Positions 42,693 to 54,642 are shown, numbered from the stretch's first letter. The stretch: 60,636 bases of DNA from Thermus brockianus (GCF_021462505.1 NZ_JAKEDV010000002.1:288975-349610), one strand, 5' to 3'. The notes: generated by a model not told the origin, from the sequence alone. Translations and numbers: made by a program.

Positions 42693-43580
42693 ATGCGCCG
42701 GGTAGCCTTCGCCCTGGGCTTCCTCGCCCTGGCCTGGGCCCAGGCTCTCACCCTTCCCGAGCTCCGCGCCCGGACCTACGGGGAAGGGGGCTTCCGGGTG
42801 GAACGGGTTCTGGAAGAGGGGGTCCGCTTCACCCGGGTCCAGTTCTCCCACCTTTCCGAGGGCCTAAGGGTCCACGGCTTCGCCAACCTTCCCAGGGGCA
42901 AGGGGCCTTTCCCGGTGGTGGTGGTCCTCCACGGCTACGTGGAGCCGAGCCGCTACCGCCTCCTCGCCTACACCGCCCGTTACGCCGACTGGCTCGCCCA
43001 GGAGGGGTTTCTCGTCCTCCACCCCAACTACCGCGGCCACCCCCCTTCCGAGGGCGCCCCTGCCCGGGGCCTCCGCCACGCCTACGCCGTGGACGTGCTC
43101 CACCTCCTCGCCGAGGTGCGCAAAGGGGCCTTCCCCCAGGCGGATGCGGGCCGCATCGCCCTCTTGGGCCACTCCATGGGGGGCGGCATCGCCCAGGTGG
43201 TGAGCCTGGTGGACCCTGGGCTTAAGGGGGTGGTCCTTTACGGGAGCATGAGCGGGGACGAAAGGCAGAACCTGGAGCGGATCCTCCACTGGTCCCGGGG
43301 TGCGCGGGGAAGGGAGCTTTACACCCTATCGCCCGAGGTCCTGCGCCAGGCCTCCCCCTGGACCTACCTGGCGGAGCTTTCCGTCCCTTATAGCGTCCAC
43401 CACGGCCTAAAGGATGCCCAGGTGCCCCCCGAGTGGTCCTGGGAGCTTTGCCGGAGGCTCAAGGCCTTGGGGAAGCCCGTGGAGTGCTTCAGCTACCCAG
43501 CGGGCCACCTCTTCCAGGGGGAGGCGGACCGGCGCTTTAGGGAGCGGGTCCTGGCCTTCTTGGGGCGGGTGTTGCGCTAG
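42693..43580 (+). CDS. Exported alpha/beta hydrolase, S9/dienelactone type
   Basis: The 295-residue protein has a signal peptide ending in AWAQA, then a beta domain and an alpha/beta hydrolase fold. The oxyanion region is VVLHGYVEPSRY. The nucleophile elbow is GHSMGGGIAQ near residue 166. The acid and histidine lie in GLKDAQVPPEW and SYPAGHLFQGE. It resembles prolyl oligopeptidase or acetyl-xylan esterase relatives acting outside the cytoplasm. The substrate is unknown. Its message is probably leaderless. Confidence 0.87.
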   Translation: MRRVAFALGFLALAWAQALTLPELRARTYGEGGFRVERVLEEGVRFTRVQFSHLSEGLRVHGFANLPRGKGPFPVVVVLHGYVEPSRYRLLAYTARYADWLAQEGFLVLHPNYRGHPPSEGAPARGLRHAYAVDVLHLLAEVRKGAFPQADAGRIALLGHSMGGGIAQVVSLVDPGLKGVVLYGSMSGDERQNLERILHWSRGARGRELYTLSPEVLRQASPWTYLAELSVPYSVHHGLKDAQVPPEWSWELCRRLKALGKPVECFSYPAGHLFQGEADRRFRERVLAFLGRVLR

Positions 43581-43590
43581 GGTGAAGGGG

Positions 43591-43755
43591 ATGGGGGCGT
43601 TTTTGGCCAACCTACAGGCCCTCTTCCTGGCCCTGGCCTTTGGGAGCCTCGTTTTTGGCCTTTTAGTCCGCCTCCTTGGGGTGCGCCGGGCCTGGCCCTT
43701 CTTCCTCCTCGCCGCCTTCTTCCTGGCCCTTGGCCTCCTCTTCGGGCTAAAATAG
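43591..43755 (+). CDS. Small two-helix membrane protein
   Basis: A 54-residue protein has two membrane helices (about 6-26 and 34-53) joined by a short basic loop (VRLLGVRRAW). I do not recognise a family. The ATG at 43591 is seven bases after TAGGGT and has AAGGGG directly upstream; GTG 43582 is an alternative start. It stands six bases before the next gene and may be co-transcribed with it. Confidence 0.6.
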   Translation: MGAFLANLQALFLALAFGSLVFGLLVRLLGVRRAWPFFLLAAFFLALGLLFGLK

Positions 43756-43761
43756 CCCCTC

Positions 43762-44664
43762 GTGGCCAAGCGCGTGGTTTCGGTTTCCCTGGGGAGTAGC
43801 CGCCGCGACTCCGTGGCGGAGGTGGAGCTCCTCGGGGAAAAGGTGCTCCTGGAAAGGCGGGGGACGGACGGGGATCTGGAGCGGGCGGTGGCCCTGATCC
43901 GGGAACTGGACGGCCAGGTGGACGCCATCGGCCTCGGGGGGATTGACCTCTACTTGGTGGCGGGGGGAAGGCGCTACGTCATCAAAGACGCCAAGCGCCT
44001 CAAGGGGGCGGCGCGGAAGACCCCGGTGGTGGACGGCTCGGGGCTCAAGCACACCTTGGAGAGGCGGGCGGTCAAGGAGCTCGCTTCCCTCATAGACTGG
44101 AAGAACACCAAAGTGCTCCTCCCCTCCGCCGTGGACCGCTTCGGCCTGGCGGAGGCCCTTTGGGAGGCGGGGGCCAAGGTGCTCTACGGCGACTTCATCT
44201 TCGCCCTGGGCCTGCCCATTCCCCTCTATCGCCTTTCCCTATTGCAAAAGCTCGCTTACCTTCTCCTTCCCGTCCTCACCCAGCTTCCCTTCCGCCTCCT
44301 TTACCCCACGGGGAAGGAGCAGGAGAAGCAGGTCCTGGACTGGCGGACCCGGTACTACGTTTGGGCCGATCTCGTGGCCGGGGACTGGCACTACATCCGC
44401 CGCTACATGCCCGAGGACATGCGGGGGAAGGCGGTCCTCACCAACACCACCACGGAGGAGGACCTGGCCTTCCTCAAGGCCCGGGGGGTGAAGCGCCTCA
44501 TCACCACCACGCCCCGCTTAAAGGGCCGGAGCTTTGGCACCAACGTCATGGAGGCGCTTTTGGTGGCCTTGGCCGGGCGGGAGCTCGCCGAGGCCGACTA
44601 CCTCCGGTATATTGACCTCTTAGGGCTTAAGCCCCAGGTCTTGAACCTAGAGGAGGAAGCATGA
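43762..44664 (+). CDS. Conserved protein of unknown function upstream of efp
   Basis: The 300-residue protein has an alpha/beta character. The N-terminus contains a run of strands (KRVVSVSLGSSRRDSVAEVE, DAIGLGGIDLYLVAGGRRY). A middle part contains VLLPSAVDRFGLAEAL and a hydrophobic stretch near 165-190, and a C-terminal part contains TNTTTEEDLAFLKARGVKRL. I recall relatives labelled quinate 5-dehydrogenase, but I see no shikimate-dehydrogenase motif, so that name is not supported. The start is GTG 43762, eight bases after TAAAAT. Its stop overlaps the efp start by four bases. Confidence 0.75.
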   Translation: MAKRVVSVSLGSSRRDSVAEVELLGEKVLLERRGTDGDLERAVALIRELDGQVDAIGLGGIDLYLVAGGRRYVIKDAKRLKGAARKTPVVDGSGLKHTLERRAVKELASLIDWKNTKVLLPSAVDRFGLAEALWEAGAKVLYGDFIFALGLPIPLYRLSLLQKLAYLLLPVLTQLPFRLLYPTGKEQEKQVLDWRTRYYVWADLVAGDWHYIRRYMPEDMRGKAVLTNTTTEEDLAFLKARGVKRLITTTPRLKGRSFGTNVMEALLVALAGRELAEADYLRYIDLLGLKPQVLNLEEEA

Positions 44665-45215
44665 TCAGCGTGACCGACCTGCGACCTGGAACCAAGGTGA
44701 AGATGGAGGGCGGCCTCTTTGAGTGCGTGGAGTACCAACACCAAAAGATCGGCCGCGGTGGGGCGAAGGTGGTGGCCAAGTTCAAGAACCTGGAAACCGG
44801 GGCCACCATTGAGCGCACCTTCAACTCGGGGGAGAAGCTCGAGGACATCTACGTGGAAACCCGCGAGCTCCAGTACCTTTACCCCGAAGGGGACGAGCTC
44901 GTCTTCATGGACCTGGAAACCTACGAGCAGTTCCACGTGCCCAAGGACCGGGTGGAGGCGGCCCGCTTCCTGAAGGAGGGGATGACGGTCCTGGGGGACA
45001 TGTACGAGGGCCGCCCCCTCAAAATCACCCCGCCCACGGTGGTGGAGCTCAAGGTGGTGGACACGCCTCCTGGGGTGCGGGGGGACACGGTTTCCGGGGG
45101 GTCTAAGCCCGCCACCTTGGAAACGGGGGCGGTGGTGCAGGTGCCCCTTTTCGTGGAGCCCGGTGAGGTCATCAAGGTGGACACCCGCACCGGCCAGTAC
45201 GTGGGCCGGGCCTAG
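44661..45215 (+). CDS. efp: Elongation factor P
   Basis: The 184-residue factor helps ribosomes stalled at polyproline. Its three beta-barrel domains are present, with the signature [17 protein letters not shown] (here [17 protein letters not shown]) at the C-terminus. The tip loop of domain I reads QKIGRGGAK, so the residue placed at the peptidyl-tRNA acceptor end is Arg32. E. coli has a modified lysine and pseudomonads a rhamnosylated arginine there. No modification gene is adjacent. The ATG overlaps the upstream stop (ATGA), and a terminator follows. Confidence 0.97.
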   Translation: MISVTDLRPGTKVKMEGGLFECVEYQHQKIGRGGAKVVAKFKNLETGATIERTFNSGEKLEDIYVETRELQYLYPEGDELVFMDLETYEQFHVPKDRVEAARFLKEGMTVLGDMYEGRPLKITPPTVVELKVVDTPPGVRGDTVSGGSKPATLETGAVVQVPLFVEPGEVIKVDTRTGQYVGRA

Positions 45216-45229
45216 CCCAAGGGGTGCGT

Positions 45230-45261
45230 GGGGGCCCGGCTCGCCGGGTCCCCTACGTTTT
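45230..45261 (+). terminator. Intrinsic terminator of efp
   Basis: A stem of GGGG and CCCGG blocks pairs with CCGGG and CCCC around a CTCG loop, with single-base bulges. It is followed by TACGTTTTG. Confidence 0.65.
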
Positions 45262-45292
45262 GACCCGGTCTAAGGGAGCTAACCTTTCGCCA

Positions 45293-45298
45293 TATAAG
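45293..45298 (+). promoter_or_regulatory. -10 element (TATAAG) for accB-accC operon
   Basis: TATAAG predicts a start near 45305. A TTGACC at 45260-45265 is 27 bases upstream, too far to be its -35 box, so the -35 is unclear. ATG 45308 would be nearly leaderless; ATG 45326 has a GAGGTG site. Confidence 0.4.
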
Positions 45299-45325
45299 GT
45301 AAGCTTTATGCCACGAGGTGCTTCT

Positions 45326-45823
45326 ATGACGCCCAAGGAGCTCAAGCAGATCCTGCAAGCTTTGGTGGAACACGGGGTGAGCGAGCTTACCCTGGAAACC
45401 CCCGACTACAAGCTCACCGTACGGCGTGGGGGGGAGGTGCAGGTGGTGGCGGTGCCCCAGGCGGTGCCCGCCCCGGCCCCGGTCCTGGCTCCCCTGCCCC
45501 AGGCGGAGGCCCCAGCACCTCCCCCGCCTCCCGCCCCGCAGGAAGCGCCCAAGGCCCCCGCCCAGGGGGAAGAGTGCGCCGGGTGCGTGGAGATCCGCGC
45601 CCCCATCGTGGGCACCTTCTACCGGGCGCCGGCTCCCGATGCCCCGCCCTACGTGAAGGAGGGGGACCGGGTGGAGAAGGGGCAGGTGCTTTGCATCATT
45701 GAGGCCATGAAGCTCATGAACGAGATTGAGTCCGAGGTTTCCGGCATCGTGAGGAAGATCCTGGTGCAAAACGGGGAGCCCGTGGAGTACGGCCAGCCCC
45801 TTTTCCTCATCCAACCCGTATGA
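45326..45823 (+). CDS. accB: Biotin carboxyl carrier protein of acetyl-CoA carboxylase
   Basis: The 165-residue BCCP has an N-terminal helical part ([20 protein letters not shown]), a long Ala-Pro linker (about 48-85) and a C-terminal biotinyl domain whose EAMKLMNEI motif holds the biotinylated lysine. The thumb region [15 protein letters not shown] is typical. I chose the ATG at 45326, five bases after GAGGTG; ATG 45308 would add six residues. accC overlaps its stop by four bases. The carboxyltransferase genes accA and accD are not in the window. Confidence 0.95.
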   Translation: MTPKELKQILQALVEHGVSELTLETPDYKLTVRRGGEVQVVAVPQAVPAPAPVLAPLPQAEAPAPPPPPAPQEAPKAPAQGEECAGCVEIRAPIVGTFYRAPAPDAPPYVKEGDRVEKGQVLCIIEAMKLMNEIESEVSGIVRKILVQNGEPVEYGQPLFLIQPV

Positions 45824-47157
45824 AGAAGGTCCTCATCGCCAACCGGGGCGAGATCGCCTTAAGGATCATCCGGGCCGCCAAGGAGCTCGGCATCAAGACG
45901 GTGGTGGCCCACTCCACCGCCGACGAGAAGAGCCTCCCCGTCCTCCTGGCGGACGAGGCCATCTGCATCGGCCCGCCCCCCTCGGGGCAGAGCTACCTTA
46001 ATATCCCGAACCTCCTCTCCGCCGCCATCGTCACCGGGGCCGACGCCATCCACCCGGGCTACGGCTTCCTGGCGGAGAACGCCACCTTCGCCGAGATGTG
46101 CCGGGAACACGGCATCACCTTCATCGGCCCCACCCCGGAGAACATGCGGGCCCTGGGGGACAAGGCCACGGCCCGCAAGGTGGCCCGGGAGGCGGGCGTG
46201 CCCACGGTGCCCGGCACGGACGAGATCGCCAGCGTGGAGGAGGCCAAGCGGGCGGCCTTGGAGATCGGCTACCCCGTGATCCTCAAGGCCTCCGCCGGCG
46301 GGGGTGGGCGGGGGATGCGGGTGGTGCACACGGAGGAGGAGTTGGAGCGGGCGGTGCAACAGGCGCAAGAGGAGGCCCGGGCCGCCTTCGGCAACCCCGC
46401 CATCTACCTGGAGAAGTACATTGAGGAGCCCAAGCACATAGAAATCCAGGTCCTGGGGGATGGGGAGAACGTCATCCACCTTTGGGAAAGGGACTGCTCC
46501 ATCCAGCGCCGCCACCAGAAGCTCTTGGAGGAGGCCCCAAGCGTCCTCCCCTACGAAACCCGCAAGGCCATCGCCGAGGCGGCGGTGCGCCTGGCGGCCC
46601 ACGTGGGGTACGTTTCCGCCGGCACCCTGGAGTTTTTGGTGGACAAGGAGGGGAACTTCTACTTCATTGAGATGAACACCCGCATCCAGGTGGAGCACCC
46701 CGTGACGGAGATGATCACCGGGGTGGACCTGGTGCAGGCCCAGTTCCGCATCGCCCAAGGGGAGAAGCTTTGGCTTCGGCAGGAGGACATCGTGGTGCGG
46801 GGGCACGCCCTCGAGGTGCGCATCAACGCCGAGGACCCCGAGAAGGGCTTTAGGCCCTCCATCGGCAAGGTGGAAACCCTCCTCTTCCCCGGGGGGCCCG
46901 GCATCCGGGTGGACAGCCACCTCTACGCCGGCTACCAGATCCCGCCCCACTACGATAGCCTCATCGCCAAGATCATCGCCTGGGCCCTCACCCGGGAGGA
47001 GGCCATAAGGCGGATGGAGCGGGCCCTTTCGGAAACGGTGATTGAGGGCCCCGGCCTCAAGACCACCATCCCCTTCCACCAAAAGGTCCTGCAGAACGCC
47101 TTCTTCCGCCGGGGGGCGGTCTACACCAACTTCGTGGCCCGGCGCATGGAGATGTAG
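45820..47157 (+). CDS. accC: Biotin carboxylase subunit of acetyl-CoA carboxylase
   Basis: The 445-residue ATP-grasp enzyme carboxylates biotin on AccB, starting fatty-acid synthesis. The N-terminus is the usual [18 protein letters not shown]. The glycine-rich ATP loop is [12 protein letters not shown] near residue 160. The metal and catalytic segment [16 protein letters not shown] is near residue 283. Length is normal. It overlaps accB by four bases and is followed nine bases later by the Asp23 gene. Confidence 0.97.
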   Translation: MKKVLIANRGEIALRIIRAAKELGIKTVVAHSTADEKSLPVLLADEAICIGPPPSGQSYLNIPNLLSAAIVTGADAIHPGYGFLAENATFAEMCREHGITFIGPTPENMRALGDKATARKVAREAGVPTVPGTDEIASVEEAKRAALEIGYPVILKASAGGGGRGMRVVHTEEELERAVQQAQEEARAAFGNPAIYLEKYIEEPKHIEIQVLGDGENVIHLWERDCSIQRRHQKLLEEAPSVLPYETRKAIAEAAVRLAAHVGYVSAGTLEFLVDKEGNFYFIEMNTRIQVEHPVTEMITGVDLVQAQFRIAQGEKLWLRQEDIVVRGHALEVRINAEDPEKGFRPSIGKVETLLFPGGPGIRVDSHLYAGYQIPPHYDSLIAKIIAWALTREEAIRRMERALSETVIEGPGLKTTIPFHQKVLQNAFFRRGAVYTNFVARRMEM

Positions 47158-47166
47158 ACTGGGCGT

Positions 47167-47499
47167 GTGATGGTGGACTACGAGATCAGCGACCACGCCC
47201 TCGAGGCCCTGGTCCTCCACGCCCTGGAGGGCCTGGAGGGTGTGCGGCCATTGGAGGCCGTCCCCCGCTCCCTGGGAGAGGTTTTCCGGCGCGCCAAGCC
47301 CGTGAAGGTGGAAAGGACGCCGGAGGGCCTGAGCGTGGACCTGGTCCTTTCCGTGGACTACGGCCTCGCCATTCCCGAGCTGGCTCCAAGGGTGCAAAAG
47401 GCCGTGGCCGAGGCGCTTTTTGTGGCCACCGGGGAGGCGGTGAAGGCGGTGAACCTCACCGTGGCCCAGGTGGAGTACCGCAAGGAGGCCCATGCTTAG
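47167..47499 (+). CDS. Asp23/Gls24-family protein
   Basis: The 110-residue protein belongs to the Asp23/Gls24 envelope-stress family, which also includes small cytoplasmic homologues placed between accC and nusB in many bacteria. The pattern ISDHALEALVLHALEGLEGV and the C-terminal KAVNLTVAQVEY are typical. The start is GTG 47167, six bases after TAGACT; ATG 47170 is the next codon. It overlaps nusB by eight bases. The molecular role is unknown. Confidence 0.88.
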   Translation: MMVDYEISDHALEALVLHALEGLEGVRPLEAVPRSLGEVFRRAKPVKVERTPEGLSVDLVLSVDYGLAIPELAPRVQKAVAEALFVATGEAVKAVNLTVAQVEYRKEAHA

Positions 47500-47947
47500 A
47501 CGGGCAAGGGAATTGGCCATGCGCGCCCTCTTCGCCCACACCCAAGGGGGCGTGGGCCTGGAGGAGGCCTTCCGCCACGCCCTGGAGGAGATGGGCGGGG
47601 AGGACGACCCTTACGGCGACCCCCTGGACGAGGAGGGGATCGCCTTCGCCAAAAGGCTTCTCCAAGGCTACACGGCCCACCGGGAGGAGGTGGACCGGGT
47701 CCTTAGGGAAACGGTGGAGGGCTGGGACTTCGCCCAGATGTCCAAGACCGACCTCACCGTCCTCCGCCTCGCCACCTACGAGATGCTCTACGAGCCCACC
47801 CCCTTCGCCCCCCTCATTGAGGTGGCGGTGAAGATCGCCAACCGCTACGGGGGGGAGCACTCGGGGGCCTTCGTCAACGGGGTGCTGGGCCGCCTCTACC
47901 GGCGGATCCAGGAGGGGGAGCTGAAGACCGTGCCCAAGGAGGCGTAG
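47492..47947 (+). CDS. nusB: Transcription antitermination factor NusB
   Basis: The 151-residue helical protein binds boxA RNA with S10 in rRNA antitermination. Family segments are RRARELAMRALFAHTQG at the N-terminus, SKTDLTVLRLATYEMLY near residue 88, and the C-terminal IANRYGGEHSGAFVNGVLGRL. Length fits the family. Its start lies within the end of the Asp23 gene, and its stop is followed directly by the folD start, so the group is translated as one operon. Confidence 0.96.
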   Translation: MLRRARELAMRALFAHTQGGVGLEEAFRHALEEMGGEDDPYGDPLDEEGIAFAKRLLQGYTAHREEVDRVLRETVEGWDFAQMSKTDLTVLRLATYEMLYEPTPFAPLIEVAVKIANRYGGEHSGAFVNGVLGRLYRRIQEGELKTVPKEA

Positions 47948-48799
47948 ATGACCCTAGCCCGTACCCTTTCCGGCCACGAGGTGGCGGAGGCGGTGTACGC
48001 CGAACTTCGGGAGAGGCTAAAGGCTTTGCCCTTTGTCCCCTCCTTGCGGGTCCTCCGCTTGGGAGAGGACCCGGCCTCCGTGTCCTACGTGCGGCTTAAG
48101 GACAAGCGGGCCCGGGAGCTTGGGTATAGGAGCCAGGTGGAGGTCTACCCCGAGGACTTCCCCGAGGAGGCCCTGCTTGCCCGCATTGCCGAGCTCAACG
48201 CCCACGAGGACGTGGACGGCATCCTGGTCCAGCTTCCCTTGCCCCGGCACATCCGCACCGAGAGGGTCCTCGAGGCCATCCACCCCCTCAAGGACGTGGA
48301 CGGCTTCCACCCCGTGAACGTGGGCCGCCTTTGGAGCGGGGGAGAGGGGCTTTTCCCCTGCACGCCCTTGGGGATTGTCCGCCTCCTCAAGCACTACGGC
48401 GTGGACCTAAAGGGCAAGGAGGTGGTGGTCTTGGGGCGCTCCAACATCGTGGGGAAGCCCTTGGCGGGCCTCCTCCTGCGGGAGGACGCCACGGTGACCG
48501 TGGCCCACTCCAAAACGGAGGGCCTCCCCGAGGTGACGCGCCGGGCGGAAATCCTGGTGGTGGCTGTGGGGAAGGCCCACCTGGTGCGCAAGGACTGGGT
48601 GCGGCCCGGGGCCATCGTGGTGGACGTGGGGGTGAACCGGGTGGAGGGGCGGCTTTTGGGCGACGTCCACCCCGAGGTGGCGGAGGTGGCCTCCGCCCTC
48701 ACCCCGGTGCCCGGGGGCGTGGGGCCCATGACCGTGGCCATGCTCATGGCCAACACCCTCAAGGCGGCCCTCCTGAGGCGGCATGGAGCTTCTCTATAA
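47948..48799 (+). CDS. folD: Methylenetetrahydrofolate dehydrogenase/cyclohydrolase
   Basis: The 283-residue bifunctional enzyme interconverts methylene-, methenyl- and formyl-tetrahydrofolate for one-carbon metabolism. Motifs are SYVRLKDKRARELG with the active Tyr and Lys, VDGILVQLPLPRHI, GRSNIVGKPLAGLLL for NADP and the C-terminal PVPGGVGPMTVAML. It directly follows nusB with no gap. Its end overlaps the DUF212 gene by 17 bases. Confidence 0.97.
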   Translation: MTLARTLSGHEVAEAVYAELRERLKALPFVPSLRVLRLGEDPASVSYVRLKDKRARELGYRSQVEVYPEDFPEEALLARIAELNAHEDVDGILVQLPLPRHIRTERVLEAIHPLKDVDGFHPVNVGRLWSGGEGLFPCTPLGIVRLLKHYGVDLKGKEVVVLGRSNIVGKPLAGLLLREDATVTVAHSKTEGLPEVTRRAEILVVAVGKAHLVRKDWVRPGAIVVDVGVNRVEGRLLGDVHPEVAEVASALTPVPGGVGPMTVAMLMANTLKAALLRRHGASL

Positions 48800-49238
48800 C
48801 CAGGTCTTCTGGACTGCCATCCTGGCCAACTTCCTGGCCCAGACCCTGAAGCTTTTCCTCTACTACCTCTTGGAGGGCCGCTTCCAGTGGGAGCGCTTTT
48901 TGGAAACCGGGGGGATGCCGAGCTCCCACTCCGCCACGGTGAGCGCCCTGGCGGTGGCGGTGGGGCTAGAGGAGGGGTTTGGTAGCTCCCTCTTCGCCGT
49001 GGCCGCCGTCTTCGCCCTCATCGTCATGTACGACGCTACGGGCATCCGCCGGGCGGCCGGGCTTCACGCCCAGCTCCTCAACCAGCTCGTCCAGGAACTC
49101 CAGAAGGTCCTGGAAAAAGGCCCCGCCCCCGAGCCCCTGAAGGAGCTCTTGGGCCACACCTACCTCGAGGTCCTGGTGGGGGCCCTCCTGGGGGCCCTGG
49201 TGGCCTTCCTCAGCTATCAGCTTTTCCCGGCGGCGTAG
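48783..49238 (+). CDS. DUF212 (divergent PAP2) membrane protein
   Basis: The 151-residue protein belongs to the DUF212 family, related to PAP2 phosphatases. It has four membrane helices. The family motif GGMPSSHSATVSALA near residues 43-57 carries the catalytic-type serine and histidine, and YDATGIRRAAGLHAQLLNQL is a second signature. A lipid-phosphate role is suspected for the family but not shown. It overlaps folD by 17 bases and the convergent small membrane gene by 22 bases. Confidence 0.88.
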   Translation: MELLYNQVFWTAILANFLAQTLKLFLYYLLEGRFQWERFLETGGMPSSHSATVSALAVAVGLEEGFGSSLFAVAAVFALIVMYDATGIRRAAGLHAQLLNQLVQELQKVLEKGPAPEPLKELLGHTYLEVLVGALLGALVAFLSYQLFPAA

Positions 49239-49417
49239 AAGGCCAGGGTCTGGCCCAGGAGGAAGACCAGGAGGCCAAGGACGGGGGCCAGGAAGAAGAC
49301 GAAGACGCTCAGCAAAAGGACCAAGACCAGGGGCAATAGGGGCTTTTGGAAGCGGCGGAAGACGAAGAGGTTTAAAAGCCCAAAGAGGAGAAGGACGAGG
49401 AGGGCTACGGTTTCCAC
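49217..49417 (-). CDS. Small two-helix membrane protein
   Basis: A 66-residue protein has two strongly hydrophobic helices (about 3-20 and 26-60) and a short basic hinge (FRRFQKP). I recognise no family. The start is GTG 49417, eight bases after a TACAAT element, a good -10, so the message would be leaderless. Its last 22 bases overlap the end of the convergent DUF212 gene. Confidence 0.65.
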   Translation of the reverse strand: METVALLVLLLFGLLNLFVFRRFQKPLLPLVLVLLLSVFVFFLAPVLGLLVFLLGQTLAFYAAGKS

Positions 49418-49425
49418 AAGGGGCC

Positions 49426-49431
49426 ATTGTA
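49426..49431 (-). promoter_or_regulatory. -10 element (TACAAT) for small membrane gene
   Basis: TACAAT on the minus strand ends eight bases before GTG 49417. Five of six positions match consensus. Confidence 0.5.
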
Positions 49432-49436
49432 CGCTC

Positions 49437-49464
49437 TTGCCATGGATGGGGAATCGGGTAAACT
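49437..49464 (+). promoter_or_regulatory. Promoter of the Fe-S oxidoreductase gene (TTGCCA-N16-TAAACT)
   Basis: TTGCCA at 49437-49442 and TAAACT at 49459-49464 are separated by 16 bases. The predicted start near 49471 gives a 21-base leader with AAGGAGGG at 49477-49484. Confidence 0.55.
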
Positions 49465-49491
49465 TTTACCGAGTATAAGGAGGGCCATCCC

Positions 49492-51466
<1,975 letters not shown>

Positions 51467-51477
<11 letters not shown>

Positions 51478-51991
51478 CGTAGACGGCGAAGGCCCGGTGG
51501 CCCTCCCGCCACCCCTCCCCATAGGCCCTTAAGGCGAGGCCGGGGGGAGGGGTTAGGAGCTCGTAGCGCTCCCAGTAGAAGGGGCTACCCTCCCTTCCCC
51601 TGCGCCTCGCCTCCTCCCGGGTGAAGCCCTCCACCAGGAGAAGCCCCCCTGGGAGGAGGAGGGGGGCGAGGGAGGAAAGGAGGGGGCGGTTCACGTAGTA
51701 GGAGAGGACGATGCCGGCGAAGGGGCCTTGGGGGAGGGCGGGGTCGGCCTCGAGGTCCCCTTCCACCAGGGTGAGGCCCGGGGTGCCCTTTAGGCGCTCT
51801 AGGGCCACCCGGCTCCTCTCCACCAGGACCACGGGGTGGCCCCGCCCGAGGAAGTAGCGGGCGTTCCGCCCAAGGCCCCCCGCCAGGTCCAGGACGGGTC
51901 CCATGGGCACGAAGGGCCCGTAGGCCCGCACCACGAAGGCGGGGGGGCGGTCCTCCGCCCCTTGGTAGAAGGCGTCCCAGTCCCTAGGCAT
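51467..51991 (-). CDS. Class I SAM-dependent methyltransferase
   Basis: The 174-residue protein has a short Rossmann methyltransferase fold. The SAM-binding motif I is VLDLAGGLGRNARYFL near residue 33, and the acidic end of strand 2 is in VVLVERS. A loop with SYYVNRPLL and LLPGGLLLVEGFTREE follows. It resembles tellurite-resistance TehB-like and small-molecule methyltransferases; the substrate is unknown. I chose the ATG at 51991, which overlaps the terC gene by eight bases. Its end overlaps the convergent Fe-S oxidoreductase gene by 11 bases. Confidence 0.85.
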
Positions 51992-52658
51992 GGCGGCGGA
52001 AGGCGAGGAGGCTGCCCACGAGGAGGATGAGGAGGGTGCCGCTCCAGAAGAGCGCCTTGGGAAGCTCAAAGGCGAGCTCCGGGCGGTGGAGGAGGTGGGC
52101 GAGGGTGGCCTCCCCCTCCAGGAAAAGCTTTACCCCCGCCCAGCCCACCAGGGCGTAGGCCACCTTCTCCAGCCCGGGAAAGCGCTCCATGAGGACCACC
52201 ACGCTGCTCGCCAGAAGGCGGATGAAGAGGATGCCCAGGGCCACCCCCAGGAAGACCAGAAGGAGCTCCTTGGAGAAGGCCACCACCGCCAGGATGGAGT
52301 CCACGGCGAAGGCCAGGTCCACCAGGTTGATGAGGAGGACCACCCGCCAAAACTCCCGGGCCGCGGCCTCCAGGAGGGGTTTGGCCTCCCCTTGGTCCTG
52401 GAAGTGTTGGAGCATGAGGTGGAGGAGGTAAAGCCCTCCCAGGATCTCCACCCACCAGAGCCGGATGAGGTAGACGGCGAAGAGGAGGGCGAGGCCCCGA
52501 AGGACGTAGGCCCCGAGGATCCCGTAGAAGAGGGCCCGCCGCCTGAGGTGGGGCGGCAGGGGCTTCACCATCACCGCCAGGACCAAGGCGTTGTCCCCGG
52601 AGAGGAGGGCCTCGAGGGCGGCCACGGAGAGGAGGACGAGGAGGGCCTCGAGGCTCAT
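51984..52658 (-). CDS. TerC-family integral membrane protein
   Basis: The 224-residue protein has seven to eight membrane helices and the TerC signatures EALLSGDNALVLAVM near residue 13 and VDLAFAVDSILAV near residue 112, each with the acidic residues thought to bind metal. TerC proteins are linked to tellurite resistance and, more recently, to metal loading of exported enzymes. I chose the ATG at 52658 with GGAAGGGTGA seven bases upstream; GTG 52667 is possible. It lies between the esterase and the methyltransferase genes in one operon. Confidence 0.92.
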   Translation of the reverse strand: MSLEALLVLLSVAALEALLSGDNALVLAVMVKPLPPHLRRRALFYGILGAYVLRGLALLFAVYLIRLWWVEILGGLYLLHLMLQHFQDQGEAKPLLEAAAREFWRVVLLINLVDLAFAVDSILAVVAFSKELLLVFLGVALGILFIRLLASSVVVLMERFPGLEKVAYALVGWAGVKLFLEGEATLAHLLHRPELAFELPKALFWSGTLLILLVGSLLAFRRHA

Positions 52659-52663
52659 CTGGC

Positions 52664-53803
<1,140 letters not shown>

Positions 53804-53811
53804 CCCTGAGA

Positions 53812-54636
53812 TTAGAGCTTTTCCAGGCCTGGATAGAGGAGCAGGAGTTCCTCCTCGGTGAGGGCTTCCTCCTCCCGCTCCGGGGTCCAGGAGAGGTAGA
53901 AGGCGAGGAGGGTGAAGGGGCTTGACCCCGCCAGCTCCAAAAGGGCCTCCTTCACCGCCTTTGGGGTGAGGGGGCGCTTGGGGGCGAGGACGCTCCGGTC
54001 TGCCAGGATGAGGCTCACCACCACGTACCGCCCCCCAGGCTCAAGCCTCGCCTGGTAGGCCTCCGCCACCCGCTTCTTTCCCTCAAAGTGGCGGAAGGTT
54101 TCCTGGTACTTGCTCCTTTCCTCCAGCATCCAGGCGTCAAACCGGGCCAGGGCCTCCGCCTCGGAGCCGTGTTCCACCTCGTAGCTGGCGAAGCGCCAAC
54201 CGGGTTCTTCCCTTAGGAGAAGCAAAGCGGCCTCGTCCAGGAGGTCGGCAAGCCCCTTGGCCGTGGTGGTGTCCGCCTCCTCGGCCAGGCGCCTAAGGGC
54301 CCCTTGCACCCCGGGGCGTTGGAGGAGGGCGAGGCGCAGGCGGGCGGCGCTCGCCACGGGGCCTTCCCCCGCCTGCCTTAGCCCCCGCACCATGAGGAAG
54401 GCCACCAGGGCGAGGCCCAAAAGGACCACCACCGGAACCACCCCCAGGCTTCCTCCGCCTCCCGGGTAGACCACCACGGGGCCAGGGTAGGTGGGCACGG
54501 GCATGGGGTAGGTGGGTGCCGGCCCCGGGGCCATGGGCGGGGGACTGGGGCTATAGGGGCGCCCCCCCACCCCGCCCCCGCTTTTCTGGGCCAAGGCCAG
54601 GCCCAGGAGGAGGAGAAGCACCCAAAGCCGCGCCAC
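53812..54636 (-). CDS. DUF1517-family membrane protein
   Basis: The 274-residue protein has a signal peptide ending in ALAQ, a Gly/Pro/Tyr-rich linker (about 18-60) and a membrane helix near 65-85. A cytoplasmic domain of the DUF1517 family follows (RLRLALLQRPGVQGALRRLA, EVEHGSEAEALARFDAW, and YVVVSLILADRS). The family is known in cyanobacteria, plants and Deinococcota; its role is unclear. The start is GTG 54636, six bases after TATGCT, so the mRNA is probably leaderless. Confidence 0.83.
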   Translation of the reverse strand: MARLWVLLLLLGLALAQKSGGGVGGRPYSPSPPPMAPGPAPTYPMPVPTYPGPVVVYPGGGGSLGVVPVVVLLGLALVAFLMVRGLRQAGEGPVASAARLRLALLQRPGVQGALRRLAEEADTTTAKGLADLLDEAALLLLREEPGWRFASYEVEHGSEAEALARFDAWMLEERSKYQETFRHFEGKKRVAEAYQARLEPGGRYVVVSLILADRSVLAPKRPLTPKAVKEALLELAGSSPFTLLAFYLSWTPEREEEALTEEELLLLYPGLEKL

Positions 54637-54642
54637 CGCTAT

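Noticed and set aside
45260-45265. TTGACC as -35 box of accB
   Set aside because: The nearest good -10 (TATAAG) is 27 bases downstream. The motif arises from the T-run of the efp terminator.
45859-47541. 560-codon open frame on the minus strand opposite accC
   Set aside because: It has the same shadow composition and no family feature; accC and the following genes are clearly coding on the plus strand.
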